The notes below the pieces were generated by a model, which saw nothing but the letters and a program-made list of their open reading frames with translations, made no database searches and was not told the origin of the DNA. A DNA stretch of 64,000 nt from NCBI RefSeq assembly GCF_001653235.2, contig NC_035796.1, positions 2,170,001 through 2,234,000 of the forward strand. Direction: 5' to 3'. Below, piece after piece: positions 25,045-35,755 of the stretch. This DNA is from Pochonia chlamydosporia 170. Its lineage: Eukaryota; Ascomycota; Sordariomycetes; Hypocreales; Clavicipitaceae. The position numbers were made by a program, and so were the translations under genes. The stretch's first letter is position 1, and every line of letters begins with the position of its first letter.

Positions 25045-26503
25045 GGTCTTTTGCTGCTGGCTGGATGACTTGTAGTATTTTGCGGATGACGGTTTTGCAT
25101 GAATCCGGGGATCGGGGTCGGTAAATTAGATGTCAGAGAGACTCCAGGATATCAACGGGTCGGTATACATCAAGCAAAGATTGGGGTAAGGTTCGCAATT
25201 TTAGAAACAGAATCAGAGGTTGTGTCACCGATGTGGGCTTGAAGGTAGTATTTATTTGATACATGCAGGAGGCAATATGAGCTTGCTGGCCAGCATGGAA
25301 GTTAAGCGCCCTGCTTGAAGTGAGATACATGCATGGCGGCAACAGCGTATTTCCTAGTTTGCGATCTTAGTCTTGTTCATGTAGCGGAATTGGCTTAGGC
25401 ATTACTGCAAGTGTAAAAGAGGCTGCGCTTGGTAACCACCTAGACGGGCTTGACGTTCACAAGAAATGAAAACCACACGGGAGCTTGACCGAACCGGCGG
25501 CTAATGAAACGCATCTTTCGACAATCATCACCAATCATCAAGAGTCGCCCCACACAATGGCAATGGCTTCAGTTTTCGCCTTGCTTGTGGATGTGTGGTA
25601 GCGCGCAGTGCTAGCCCAAAAAACAAAAGCTTATGCAAGCCGTGTAACATGCGTTTCAGCTCTCTCCAACTTGACCTGTCTTGAAGTGGCCAACAGCCCG
25701 AAGGAGACGACTCATTGCTAGGTGACTTCAATGAGAGCGCAAATGATAACTGAGACCCCCCTCCGTAGAGACGGCGTATAAATGCTTCAATCTGACACCG
25801 AGGTCGTTTTTGGGAGTGGAAGGACTCTGTGAACCTGATCCAAGATTTCAAAAGTCTTCAAAGTTGACCAGTTAACTTTAGAGTTGTGGGAATCTTCCAT
25901 ACCAAAAAGACATGCACAGCTCACCATCCTCGGGTCTGCCGCAAAGTTGGATACGGCAGAAAATACTGCGAGAAAATGGCCCAAAGGTATAATTTGGCAA
26001 ATGAGCCCACGACGCTCAGCTGAACGAAGTCAATCTCCTCCGAGCTAGGCATGATTCCAAAGATGCGGCCGAATTCACACCAGGGCACCGAAGACGACAA
26101 AGTACTTGTGCATCATTAAAAGAAGCTATACTGCATTTGGCAAAAGGTACCCTGGTCAAACCATACACAATATTGACTGATCTCCAAAAGCTTTTGAACC
26201 ATACCATCCAACATGAGTCGAAACGCGTTTAATAATTAAATAACTTGACACAATCTATTACAAATTCCACTAGATGACATATAATGAAGCCATGTAGCTC
26301 GTGCTGGGAGACCATCAAGTTATAAAACGGTGTCCAATCCTCCCATAGCCATATCTAAATCCCTTGCCTCCACTTACACATTCACTTGCAATCTTCAGCT
26401 TCCACCTCCTGGGAAAACTGCAAAACTTCAAAATAGAGCATTACATTTCCAATTGAAGACTCTCCGTTCACATAAGCGTTACCCTCCCAACAAAACTCCA
26501 AAA
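25045..26503. other. Intergenic region, 1.5 kb
   Basis: No recognisable coding signal; minus-strand frames at 25528-25851 and 25787-25984 lack domains. The right part contains a TATAAAA box (26321-26327) ahead of the plus-strand gene starting at 26504. Confidence 0.45.
26321..26327 (+). promoter_or_regulatory. TATA-box candidate
   Basis: TATAAAA lies 177 nt upstream of the start codon at 26504. The region between is A/C-rich with CAAAAC runs, as in fungal 5' leaders. The open frame continues upstream without an ATG close to this box. Confidence 0.4.
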
Positions 26504-27442
26504 ATGGCCAAAACCGACACCATCCTCGACACAATCGGCAACACGCCACTTTTACAGCTGCGAAACATTGTCCCAAGCAACGGCGCACGCATCTTGGTAA
26601 AAGTCGAGAGCCCAAATCCCACAGCCAGCATGAAAGATCGAATGGCACTCGCCATGATCACAGCGGCCGAAGCAGACGGCAGATTACAGCCCGGCGGCGC
26701 CGTGGTCGAATACACCGGCGGCAGTACGGGCGTGTCTCTCGCCCTGATATGCGCAGTGAAGAAGCACCCTCTTTACATTGTCACATCCGACGCATTTGCC
26801 AAAGAGAAACTCGATCACATGAGGCTGCTCGGGGCAGAATTGACCATCATCCCCAGCGAGAATGGCAAGCAAACGGAAGAACTTACCAGAACCATGATCC
26901 GAGAGGCTCACCTCCTAGCTGAGAAGAAGGGCGCATACATCACCGCTCAGATGGACAATACGGACCAACTTGCAGCCTATTCCACGCTCGCCGATGAGCT
27001 CTGGGAACAGGCAGGTGGTCGGATTGACGCTTTTGTGCAGAGCATCGGGTCGGCGGCTTGTCTGCGTGGCACGTCAGAGCGTCTTCGGCATCATAGTGAC
27101 AAAACTCGCTTTGTTGCGGTCGAGCCTGCAGAATCGGCGGTTCTGTCTGGCGGTCCAACTGGGGCGCATAATATTGATGGCATTGGCGCTGGGTATGTGG
27201 TGCCTTTGTGGCAGGATGGTATGGCGGATGAGATTAAGACTGTTTCGACAGATGAGGCTCGCAAGATGGCTTTTAGGATGGCGCGTGAGGAGGGTTTGTT
27301 TTGTGGTTTGTCTACGGGGGCGAATGTTGTGGCAGCGTTGCAGGTCGCGGAGGGTCTTGGTCCTGATGCGACGGTTGTTACGATGATGTGTGATTCCGGG
27401 ATGAAGTATTTGTCTAACTTTTCGCGACATTTGGAAGTTTAG
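26504..27442 (+). CDS. PLP-dependent cysteine synthase-like enzyme
   Basis: Single exon, 312 residues from ATG 26504; the frame is open further upstream, but this start opens directly into TDTILDTIGNTPLLQL, the canonical N-terminus of the O-acetylserine sulfhydrylase/cystathionine beta-synthase family. The PLP lysine is in PTASMKDR. The substrate loop reads EYTGGSTGVSLA, a TGGSTG version of the usual TSGNTG. The phosphate-binding glycine loop, normally GTGGT, reads SIGSAACLRG, as in a divergent PLP subgroup. The C-terminal Ser of MMCDSGMKYLS is in the expected place to hold the pyridine nitrogen. It has no heme or CBS domains. It may make cysteine or a related amino acid by beta-replacement; the altered loops make canonical cysteine synthase uncertain. 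Confidence 0.85.
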   Translation: MAKTDTILDTIGNTPLLQLRNIVPSNGARILVKVESPNPTASMKDRMALAMITAAEADGRLQPGGAVVEYTGGSTGVSLALICAVKKHPLYIVTSDAFAKEKLDHMRLLGAELTIIPSENGKQTEELTRTMIREAHLLAEKKGAYITAQMDNTDQLAAYSTLADELWEQAGGRIDAFVQSIGSAACLRGTSERLRHHSDKTRFVAVEPAESAVLSGGPTGAHNIDGIGAGYVVPLWQDGMADEIKTVSTDEARKMAFRMAREEGLFCGLSTGANVVAALQVAEGLGPDATVVTMMCDSGMKYLSNFSRHLEV

Positions 27443-28250
27443 TTAGATAATGGACTGGTGGGGTTGAGTACCTCGAGTTTGTCTTGTTGGTGTGGGTGGT
27501 ATTGCATGCGTTCAGTTCTGTCTGGAGTGTTTGCACTTGCATCAGGAGTACGGCCATGTTTTTAGTGACCAGTTTTGATGCGGATCATGGTCAAATTAGG
27601 GAAATAGTACCCCGGCAAACAGCAACGAGATATTCAAGAACATTTTCTGGAGCTTGCGCCACCAGCTTTGTTTTAGCCCCTCGACAGCATGGGATGTTCT
27701 CCGGTGATGGGTAAATGGTCAAATCGAGATGCTGCTCGGCTGGGAGCTGTATCCTTACGGCAGTAACTGTGATTTCTTTCTACCCCGCCCTTCAATTCGA
27801 CATCCATTGATTCCGCCTTGAATGTCTTCTCGGAACTCCAATCAAGTCAACCTAGCTCCCAATATATTGGCAGCTAGGACAGCCTCGGCTTGTTAGCATC
27901 AAAGCGAGCAACGCACAGCTGATACAAGACAAATACTCTCTCATACAACTCTCAATCAAGTTTCAATAGCCCAATTCGGCTGTTCATTGCCGTGATTCAC
28001 CTACCCCAGTCCAAATAGTGGGACATCCGGTCCGATGGTGTTGCGATTTCCAAATCGGATCAGGTCAGCCAATCAGAGCGTCGCTTATCCCGGCGGATTG
28101 CCGTCAAGTAATCGGACCTCAATAATCGTCATACTGCCTACGCGTTTCATAAGACGTGCAATAATACACTTATAGAGTTGATGGATGCTTGCATTTCGTA
28201 CTTCGGTGTTATGCTAATAACTTGATATACACTGCTCTAAATACTCAAAC
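27443..28250. other. Intergenic region upstream of the Dal5-type transporter
   Basis: No gene seen. It contains an inverted set of ATCGGA motifs at 28029-28118 (listed separately). Confidence 0.45.
28029..28118. promoter_or_regulatory. Inverted ATCGGA/TCCGAT motifs, candidate zinc-cluster operator
   Basis: GGTCCGAT at 28029-28036 is exactly inverted as ATCGGACC at 28111-28118, and a further ATCGGA lies at 28054-28059. They sit 130-220 nt upstream of the transporter start. Inverted CGG triplets are the usual targets of Zn2Cys6 dimers, but the spacing here is longer than that of known sites. Confidence 0.3.
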
Positions 28251-29969
28251 ATGTCTTCTCAACCCAAAACACCTTCTCTTAAACAGGAAAGCCTCCATGA
28301 ATGCGAGGAGGCAGCAAATACCATGGAATCCAGCACTTCTCGCCAAGAGTTGAACCGTATTCTAACCCGAATAGACTGGAGGCTACTTCCGGCTCTAGGG
28401 CTCATATATGGCATCTCACTAATGGATCGCAAAAATACGGCCAACGCAGCCGTCGCGGGCATGTTAGTCGATCTCAATATCGTGTCCGGCAACGGATACA
28501 ATATCATCACATTGAGTTTCTTTCTATCAAACGTGCTATCACAACCTGTGATGGCAGTTTTATGCCGCAAGGTTGGACCACGGCCATTTTTATCCGGTGT
28601 GTGTATAGCTTGGGGCGCAGTTGTCATTGGGCTGGGCTTCGTGCAGAGCTGGGTGGTCCAGGTTCCACTGCGTCTTCTGCTGGGAGTATTTGAGGCTGGT
28701 TTTGGACCTGGCGCCATTTACTTGCTGTCTACGTGGTATACAAGATGTATGTACCTTCCCTGTGAGCTTCGTGTTTGGCCCATGAGCTGACTGTCGCATA
28801 GACGAGGTTGGCCGTCGATACTCCATTTTCTACTTGAGCGGGTGTATTCTCGCCGCGCTATCTGGAGTTTTGGCCTACGGACTTATGCAGCTAAATGGCC
28901 GGGGAGGACTAGAAGGCTGGAGATGGTACTTTGCCCACCCTTACCAAACCACGGCATCTGCATCTTCTAATACACACTGTGCTAGGATCTTCATCTTGGA
29001 AGGCGTCATAACTTGTGCAGTCGGCATACTCGCATACTTCTTAATAGTCAAGTTCCCCGACGAAGAGTTGACGAAACCGAGTCCTTGGTTCCTCAAGCCG
29101 GACGAACTTAAAACAGTTATAAGCCGTCTCGATGCCGATCGAGGTGACGTCGACGCAGAACCATTCCAGTGGAGGCGATTTATCGGACCAGCCAAACAAG
29201 TCGAAATCTGGTGCTTTGCCTTTCTTTTCTTGTACGCAGCTTTCAATCCTCACTTGATACCCACTAACAGCATAATGCAGCCTCGCCACCACCGTATCAT
29301 ATTCCTTCGCCTTCTTCCTACCCATTGTCCTCCAGCAAAGCCTCAAATTCAGCGTCGTGCAATCTCAATGTCTAAGCACACCGCCATATTTCCTCGCCGC
29401 TCTGTACATGTTTGCGGGATCTTGGGTCGGTGATCGCTACCACAAAAGAGCTCTCATTATCCAAGCAAACTCTCTCGTCAGCATGATCGGCTTGCCTATC
29501 ATGGGGTTCCACCCTAATCCGTCTGTGCGATACTTTGGTATTTTCCTGGCTGTGGCGGGAGTGAATGCCAATGTGCCAGCTATTATGGCATGGCAGGTAC
29601 GTTTCCTGTAGCCTTTGGAAACTGCATATGCTGATTATGCTAGGCGAATAACGTTCGTGGCCAGTGGCAGAGAGCCTTCTCGTCAACTACGTTGACCATC
29701 TTTGCTAGCATTGGCGGTATAGCTGGTAGTCTTGTTTTCAGAAGCCAGGACAAGCCGGAGTATGTGCCTGGCATGATTGCTTGCTTAACGTAAGTTTGAC
29801 ATAAATTCTGGCCCTTCTGTTCATGTGGCTGACTTGTTACTTAAGATGTGCCGGGCTGCTGAGCCTCATGACGTTGTGTTTGTCGTTGTATTTTAGGCAC
29901 TGCAATAAAAAGGCAGATGAAGGGAAGATGTTCATTTATGGCAGCAGCGACTTTCGCTTCACAATTTAA
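28251..29969 (+). CDS. MFS transporter, Dal5/anion:cation symporter family
   Basis: Six exons: 28251-28746, 28802-28925, 28986-29231, 29281-29596, 29644-29789 and 29846-29969; 483 residues. The layout is that of the fungal ACS family of the major facilitator superfamily (Dal5, Tna1, Vht1, Yct1): the charged start IDWRLLPALGLIYGISLMDR, then NAAVAGM, the helix 4 motif VPLRLLLGVFEAGFGPGAIY, a central loop with WFLKPDE, and a second half with FAGSWVGDRYHKRAL and NNVRGQWQRAFSS. Such carriers import organic anions such as allantoate, nicotinate, biotin or cysteine with protons. Substrate is not readable. It is preceded on the same strand by a cysteine-synthase-like gene 808 nt away, which could hint at a sulfur amino acid, by inference only. 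Confidence 0.9.
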
Positions 29970-30403
29970 CTAGTCTTTATGTAGTAGCTGTGTCAACTTT
30001 TATCTTATAATAGCAGTTACGTCATTGTTTCTGTCTCAGGTGCAGCGATTATTTGGTCCACAAGTTGACGATATATTCACACATTTCGAGGCCCTTTCGC
30101 CTTGTTCTATACGAAAACACCCCCAAAGCCAAAGCCTGACCTGAACAAGCCAACGGCATGCACTACATTGGGTATTCCAAAGGCGTAAGAAATAACGCTC
30201 AGTTGATGTCTTTTGATATTAAAGTACAACGGCGCAACCAACTCTTCTTTGCGGGACTGCAGAGTACCACCATAGCCAACTCCACCAGGCAGACGTGTCT
30301 TCTAATGCCCTTGCCGAATACTTTGCACTAATCCCAACGTGTATAAAAGAGACCTAGCCCAGATACAAGGCCAATGGCTCGTCTAAACTCCTCGATATTC
30401 CTT
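29970..30403. other. Convergent intergenic region
   Basis: Between converging genes; no coding signal seen. A TATAAAAG at about 30342 has no plus-strand gene after it. Confidence 0.4.
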
Positions 30404-31191
30404 TCACGGCAACTCCTGTGGGGGTCTTTGACTCCCCATCTCATGCAACCCCACGACATCAGCCTTCGGATAATAGTGGCTCATATTCGGGGTCCTTTCG
30501 TCTGATTTGCTTCGCTGGTCGTGCCGACGTCTATACACCACCCAAGCGAGGACATTACAACCCACCAATGCCACAACTCCAACCCCGACCCCTACCCCGA
30601 TTCCTACCTTAGAACCAGTGCCCAGCCCTCCATCCGATGTATTCGCGTTACTAGGCGACGGGAGGCTGCTAGCCGACGTGCTACTCATTGTTTGTTGGGT
30701 GGGCAGCATGGCCGTCGACGATGTCGTGGAAGTGGTTGACGGTGGTTGAAGTCCAAGCGTAGTCTGGCTTCGTTGATTCGAGGAAATCGAGAATCGCACA
30801 CTATTTATTCCCAACGTATCAACGTAATCCTCCCTTAGATTAAACCAGCACCAATCCGAAGTCGTGGTGGATTTGATTTTGACGAGTTGTGAGCCATTGT
30901 AGGGAGCCGCAGGCTTTATCATGTCCTCTAGTGATTTGGCAGAAGGTTAGATGGGTTGACATTAGTATAAGTGGTATGAGACGAACTTATAATGACGTCT
31001 CTGTAATCATTTTCTCGACAAAAGGTCCAAAGAACAGTGGCATTGTAGCTTGTTATGTAGCTGACGTCGACGGTGTCGAGATTGTAGAACGTAAGCCCAG
31101 ACTGGGTTGGGTAGAGGAATGCTGGACGGAAGTCCTCTGCGGATACTGTATGTGAAATGGCCAGTAGAAGGCCCGCGACGGACCGTTTCAT
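30404..31191 (-). CDS. Single-pass surface protein with Ser/Thr-rich stalk
   Basis: Two exons, 31191-30987 and 30927-30404, give 242 residues. A signal peptide (MKRSVAGLLLAISHTVSA) is followed by an extracellular domain of about 100 residues with TFYNLDTVDVSY, WTFC and SDWCWFNL, a beta-rich pattern with two cysteines. A Ser/Thr/Pro stalk, a Gly/Val membrane helix (VGIGVGVGVGVVALVGCNVLAWVV) and a YRRRH stop-transfer follow. The cytosolic tail ends QRPPQELP, close to the tail of the kelch protein at 32138. The donor used (GTTCGT) is weak; the phase requires it unless there is an unseen exon. Unknown role; probably a cell-surface sensor or adhesin-like protein. Confidence 0.75.
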
Positions 31192-32137
31192 TATATCATA
31201 TGGAGATTTGCTTTAAAGGGTTCTCTGGCACTAAGCAGCGATTAGTGTGAGATCATGTTGAAACGGAGGGAGGTGGAGGAATTGCCTGGTGGTGCAGAGG
31301 CAGTGTTGCAGGCCGTGTGAGGGTGGCTGGTGGGAAACTCCCATTTAATCGGCATTATCTCTTACTAATAGCATGCTGTTACAGGAATATTGCTATAGTG
31401 GAATCGAATTAGAGCAAGTGCTGCGGACATCGCGTCATTAACAACGGCAACATCGCCTAGTTTGGAGTTTGGGAGTCATGCAGGGGCAAGGAGGACGCCT
31501 GGGTTCGTGAGCAAAGGACATGCCCGTACTTCGGAGAAACGACTTCAGAGGAGATTCTGGCCACGGTAGTAATTGGCCGACAGCTTGATAAGCGCTGGCA
31601 AGCATTTTCACCCAAAGTGTTGGTACCTTCAAGTTGAACGACGAAGAAATGGCGAGCCAGACAACGAGTAGAGATGCTCTGACCAATCATATCCCGTCTG
31701 CAACCGCAAATCCTCTAAAAGCGGCCTGGCCCGGCGCCTACTGCGCCAGCCATCCAATGAGCAGTATTCATTCTTGGAACCCCCGGAAATAAAGTGGGTC
31801 ATTCGGCCAACTCTGATGGCCAGACAGGCATGATCCCGTCTCTTTGAAACAATCCTGGTTCGCAAATATGCACTTGGCTGTTTTTGTGGTCAATTTTGGT
31901 TCCATCTATCCTCTTGGAGCCAATGGCCGCAGCAGCACAAACCCTCGGAACCAACGTGCAGATTGAAGATGCCCCATCGGCTGACTGAGGGAGAATCATT
32001 GTCCGCAATCTCCTGTGTGACGCCTCCGGCTTCGTTTTGCTCCGCCCTGCCGAGTTGTATCTTCTATTTTCTACGGCCCTGAAATGCAGTTGCGACACAA
32101 TTTATAGGTGAAGGACTACAGCTTCATTATTCCCACA
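31192..32137. other. Divergent intergenic region
   Basis: Promoter region shared by the minus-strand surface protein and the kelch gene. Overlapping minus-strand frames at 31438-32098 have no recognisable domain. Confidence 0.4.
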
Positions 32138-34094
32138 ATGAGGCGCTGGGCTCTAGCAGTACTGCTAACAGCACTTGCCTGGTATAATGTGGTCTTGGCA
32201 ACAGCCGTACGCGCTGTTTCTGAGAAACGGGACGATAATTCGATAACAAAACCATTTCAGCGGAGGGCATTACATTCAGGTACGCAAGTTCACTTCTTAC
32301 TGCCATTGGTGTAGCGAGACCTAATTCTCACAGTCGGTGTCATTGGCAAATACTTGTATATTGAAGGAGGGGAAACATCTGGATACATTGATGGCCAACG
32401 GACTGGCAAATCCGATTCATACGTTCGTAAGTTTCGCCATATTCTCTCACTAAAGTATCGAGGAAAAGATGTAACGATATCCTACATAGTCAACCACACC
32501 CTTTCCATCCGCCTCGACCAGTCTTGGAGTCTAGCCTCCGTCAAATACACCGAAATCCAAGAACACAAGCCGCCTCCCGTCAACAAATTTTTCATGTGGT
32601 CTGACACAAAATCCGACGTGTTGTACCGCTATGGCGGCGCTGTAGGATATGGAGTCGATCTCTCTCTCGATAGCGACATCAATAGTGCGCTTTGGAAGTT
32701 TACCCCAGACAACCAAGGCGCAGGGTCTTGGACAACCGAGACACCATCCAACCAAGACGTGTTCAACGCCATGGTGCTCAATACTCGTGGAGCCGCGGCG
32801 TTTTGTCCAGGTGACCAACTTGGCTTCGTCGTGGGAGGTTACGGAACCAGCTCAACAGATAAGCGTTTCAAAGGGGTGGACTGGCCAACTTCTGTTAATA
32901 CACCGGGCATGCTTAGATACGACGCCAAAACCCAAATTTGGTCCAACGAGTCAACCACAGCCATGAGCCCCAAGGGCGTATTTACAACAGGTGAGGCGCT
33001 TTGCGTGTCAGGATTTGTGAATAACTCGCTCCTTTTTGTGATTGGCGGTTATACATCTGGGCTCAATGACTTCACGAATATTACGTTTTATGACACAAAG
33101 GAGAAGAAGTGGTACTGGCAGGCAACCACTGGCACTATCCCGAGGGGCCGTGAGCTATTCTGCGCCGTGGGAGCGACTAGTCGCAATGCCACATATGAGA
33201 TGTAAGTATTCCTTGTTGCCTGATTTCTGCTCTTTTCTTTTTAGTTTATGTTGATGTTGATGGTGTAAAATAGCTTCATCCACGGAGGAAGAAACCAAGC
33301 CGACGGCTCCTTCAGCGACACCTATGTCCTAACCATCCCCGGATTTCACTGGATAAACACTGGTCTCAGCGGCTCCAATCGAATAGATCACACATGCACC
33401 GTCGTTGGGAACAGACAAATGCTGATTTCCGGTGGTATCCCGCTCGAATGGGACTGGAAGCCCACGGACCCGTGGGTGAGCGCACTCGGAATCGTAGACA
33501 TGACTTCCCTCCAATGGAGTGATAGCTACGACGCAAAGGCCGCCGAGTATGATTCGCCGCAAAAGATCAAGGATTGGTACAACAATGGGTGCGTTTTCAC
33601 CTCCCATTCACGCAATGGGACCCAATCCCCGTGATGCTAACTGGGTGCCAGGAACCTTGCCTCCGTTTCCTGGAGCACCCCCGAGGTGAAGGAGCTGTTT
33701 AGCCAAAGAAAAGGTGAACATTACCCTATTCTGTCTCCCACTGGACGTTTTGAGACTGACCAACCGGGTCGTTTGCTTTGCAGGCCCAAGCCCAGGAAGT
33801 CCGACGGCGCCATCCCCGACGCCACCAATTGCTGAGCAACCGAGCCCAGGGGCATCTCCCACACCAGTTGGCGCAATTGCGGGCGGCAGTATTGGTGGCG
33901 TGGTAGTCTTGGCAGTGATAGGTCTTTGGTTTTGGCGTCGCAAAAGGAAGGAAAGGAAGCAGCCGACCGAAGAGGTCAACGATGAAGGTGGCCACGAGAG
34001 AGGTCCTACAGGGGCTGAATTACATGGTCAGAGTAAACCTCAGGAGTTGCCTGCGAAATCATATAACAGCGCAGTATATGAGATGCCGGGATAA
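32138..34094 (+). CDS. Kelch-repeat type I membrane protein
   Basis: Six exons: 32138-32279, 32334-32426, 32490-33201, 33274-33588, 33652-33713 and 33784-34094; 544 residues. A signal peptide (MRRWALAVLLTALAW...) is followed by a beta-propeller built of about six kelch blades, recognisable by their hydrophobic-GG cores: YLYIEGGE, VLYRYGGAVG, LGFVVGGYG, LLFVIGGYTSG, FIHGGRN and MLISGGIP. A Pro/Ser stalk (about 430-470), a membrane helix (AIAGGSIGGVVVLAVIGLWFW) and an RRKRKERK stop-transfer follow, then a tail with KPQELP and ending YEMPG. No copper-ligand set of galactose oxidase is evident. The frame also opens at 32108, but 32138 gives a cleaner signal peptide. Probably a surface recognition protein; ligand unknown. 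Confidence 0.86.
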
Positions 34095-34855
34095 AGGGTG
34101 AGAGGAAGGGATACATAATATGAAGGGGGTAATATAAATTTCCAACGGCAACACAATATATCGTTTGCGTCATGCCCAACTGAGGCTGATCAACTGATGC
34201 ATCATGCATGAACAACATGGCCAAAGCTTCTTGTGGCTGTCTTTTTATTGACGCATAAATGTGGGTGCGAACTACACTCGATGTTATATTTCGTCTCTCG
34301 GGTTTCCATTTGCGAGTACATCATCCGCAATGTAAGAGATGATCGTCAGTCCTCGATGTCAACGACAAATCTTCATAATCCCAACCTTCACGCAGAACCA
34401 TCTCAACGATCAAGGCCAAACCAACCTATACAACTCGCCAAGTTCGCACTCTGACGCCCCTGCATTCGCTTCGACATGTCACACATGGCAACATCGGGAC
34501 GTGCGTCCCCAGACCATCCACTTCATGCATCTGTTCCCAAACCAACACCACAATAACGCACGAGCTTCACAAACTCACAAACCGTATTGGCCACCATCAG
34601 GGCACCACATCTCTTCCCCCATACTCCAAGGTCCGCATTCCTACTAGCTTTGTGTAAATGGCTCCACGGAGAACAACGCCTCTTCTGGAAATAGTTGGGC
34701 CGTCACAACAAATATCCGTTTCGGTCCTTTGTTGACATAACAACTCTGCGTCCCGGCCGAAATCCCAACTGGCACTTGCCCTCTCTTTCTAATGCAAGTC
34801 AGTCCTCCATGATGCATGACAGTTGTACAGCTTGTCTTGCCGGAGGTTGCCCATC
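34095..34855. other. Intergenic region
   Basis: No supported gene. Short plus-strand frames at 34233-34454 and 34339-34647 are low complexity (His, Asn, Pro) and without domains. Confidence 0.4.
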
Positions 34856-35755
34856 ATGCTTTGTCGAATCGTCGCTTGTTTGTTGGCATTCTTGCCATTG
34901 GCAACGTGCCAGTTTACCAATCCGACTTCTGGGACGATTTTCGCCGTGGGGGAAAAGGTGAATATTACATATGAGACGGAGTGGAAGAATTATACGATTG
35001 CTCTGTGGCAGCGGAATAGCAATGGGAGCGGCTCAACTCTCGGACCCATCGTTTTTGGTAAGTATAGCACTTTCAGTTTGTTTGCTAGTAAGAAGGCTGT
35101 GTTGATTGGAAATGGGGAGTTTGTTTTTGCTACGGATTGTACACAGCTTGGACTGAATAGATTCACTGACAGCATTGGCGCAGAAACCACCAATGGCCCG
35201 GTGTCAAGCTTCAACTGGACGGTCCAAACGTACGACCTGAATCTCAATTCCTCTCAGACATTCTTCTTTTGGCTCTTCAAAGGCAATGCATCGTTTCAAG
35301 GGAACAGCCTATACCAAATATCATCAAGCTACTTCAACATCACAGACAAGACCATCAGCGTCAAGCCATCCGTGACTGCCACAGAAACCGAGTCCACAAG
35401 CACGTCGTCTTTAGGTCCAACCGCCACAGACTCATCTTCATCTTCATCATCATCCTCATCTCCATCAGACACCGGCCTGTCAACAGGTGCGCGAGCAGGA
35501 ATTGGCGCCGCAGTCAGCATATTCTGCTTACTTGTCATGGGACTCGTATTCCTGTTCATGCGGTACCGATCGAGAAAGAGCAGGGAAATAGACGCACTAC
35601 CAAATGAAAGCGGCACGATTACCGACTATACAAATAGCGTTGCAGAGCTGCAGTCAGAATGTGTCTCGTCGCCGCCGCTTCATAAAGTCCCTGTATATCA
35701 ACCACCGCCTGGGGAAGAGTATGAACATCCTCCCGTTGCGGAGTTGGAGGCCTGA
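34856..35755 (+). CDS. Single-pass surface protein with polyserine stalk
   Basis: The start is the ATG at 34856, which gives the signal peptide MLCRIVACLLAFLPLATC. Read without splicing the protein has 299 residues. I prefer removing a 126 nt intron (35058-35183, GTAAGT...GCAG), which yields 257 residues and a smooth beta domain: ITYETEWKNYTIALWQ, then LGPIVF joined to ETTNGPVSSFNW, then QTFFFWLFKGN, a layout common in fungal Ser-Thr-stalked surface proteins. A stalk with ten or more consecutive Ser, a membrane helix (AGIGAAVSIFCLLVMGLVFLF) and a basic MRYRSRKSR follow. The tail has YQPPPGEEYEHPPVAELEA. Several NxS/T sites are present. Function unknown. Confidence 0.8.
   Translation: MLCRIVACLLAFLPLATCQFTNPTSGTIFAVGEKVNITYETEWKNYTIALWQRNSNGSGSTLGPIVFGKYSTFSLFASKKAVLIGNGEFVFATDCTQLGLNRFTDSIGAETTNGPVSSFNWTVQTYDLNLNSSQTFFFWLFKGNASFQGNSLYQISSSYFNITDKTISVKPSVTATETESTSTSSLGPTATDSSSSSSSSSSPSDTGLSTGARAGIGAAVSIFCLLVMGLVFLFMRYRSRKSREIDALPNESGTITDYTNSVAELQSECVSSPPLHKVPVYQPPPGEEYEHPPVAELEA

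Noticed and set aside
30342..30349. TATAAAAG promoter-like box
   Set aside because: No plus-strand gene follows; it lies just 3' of a minus-strand gene.
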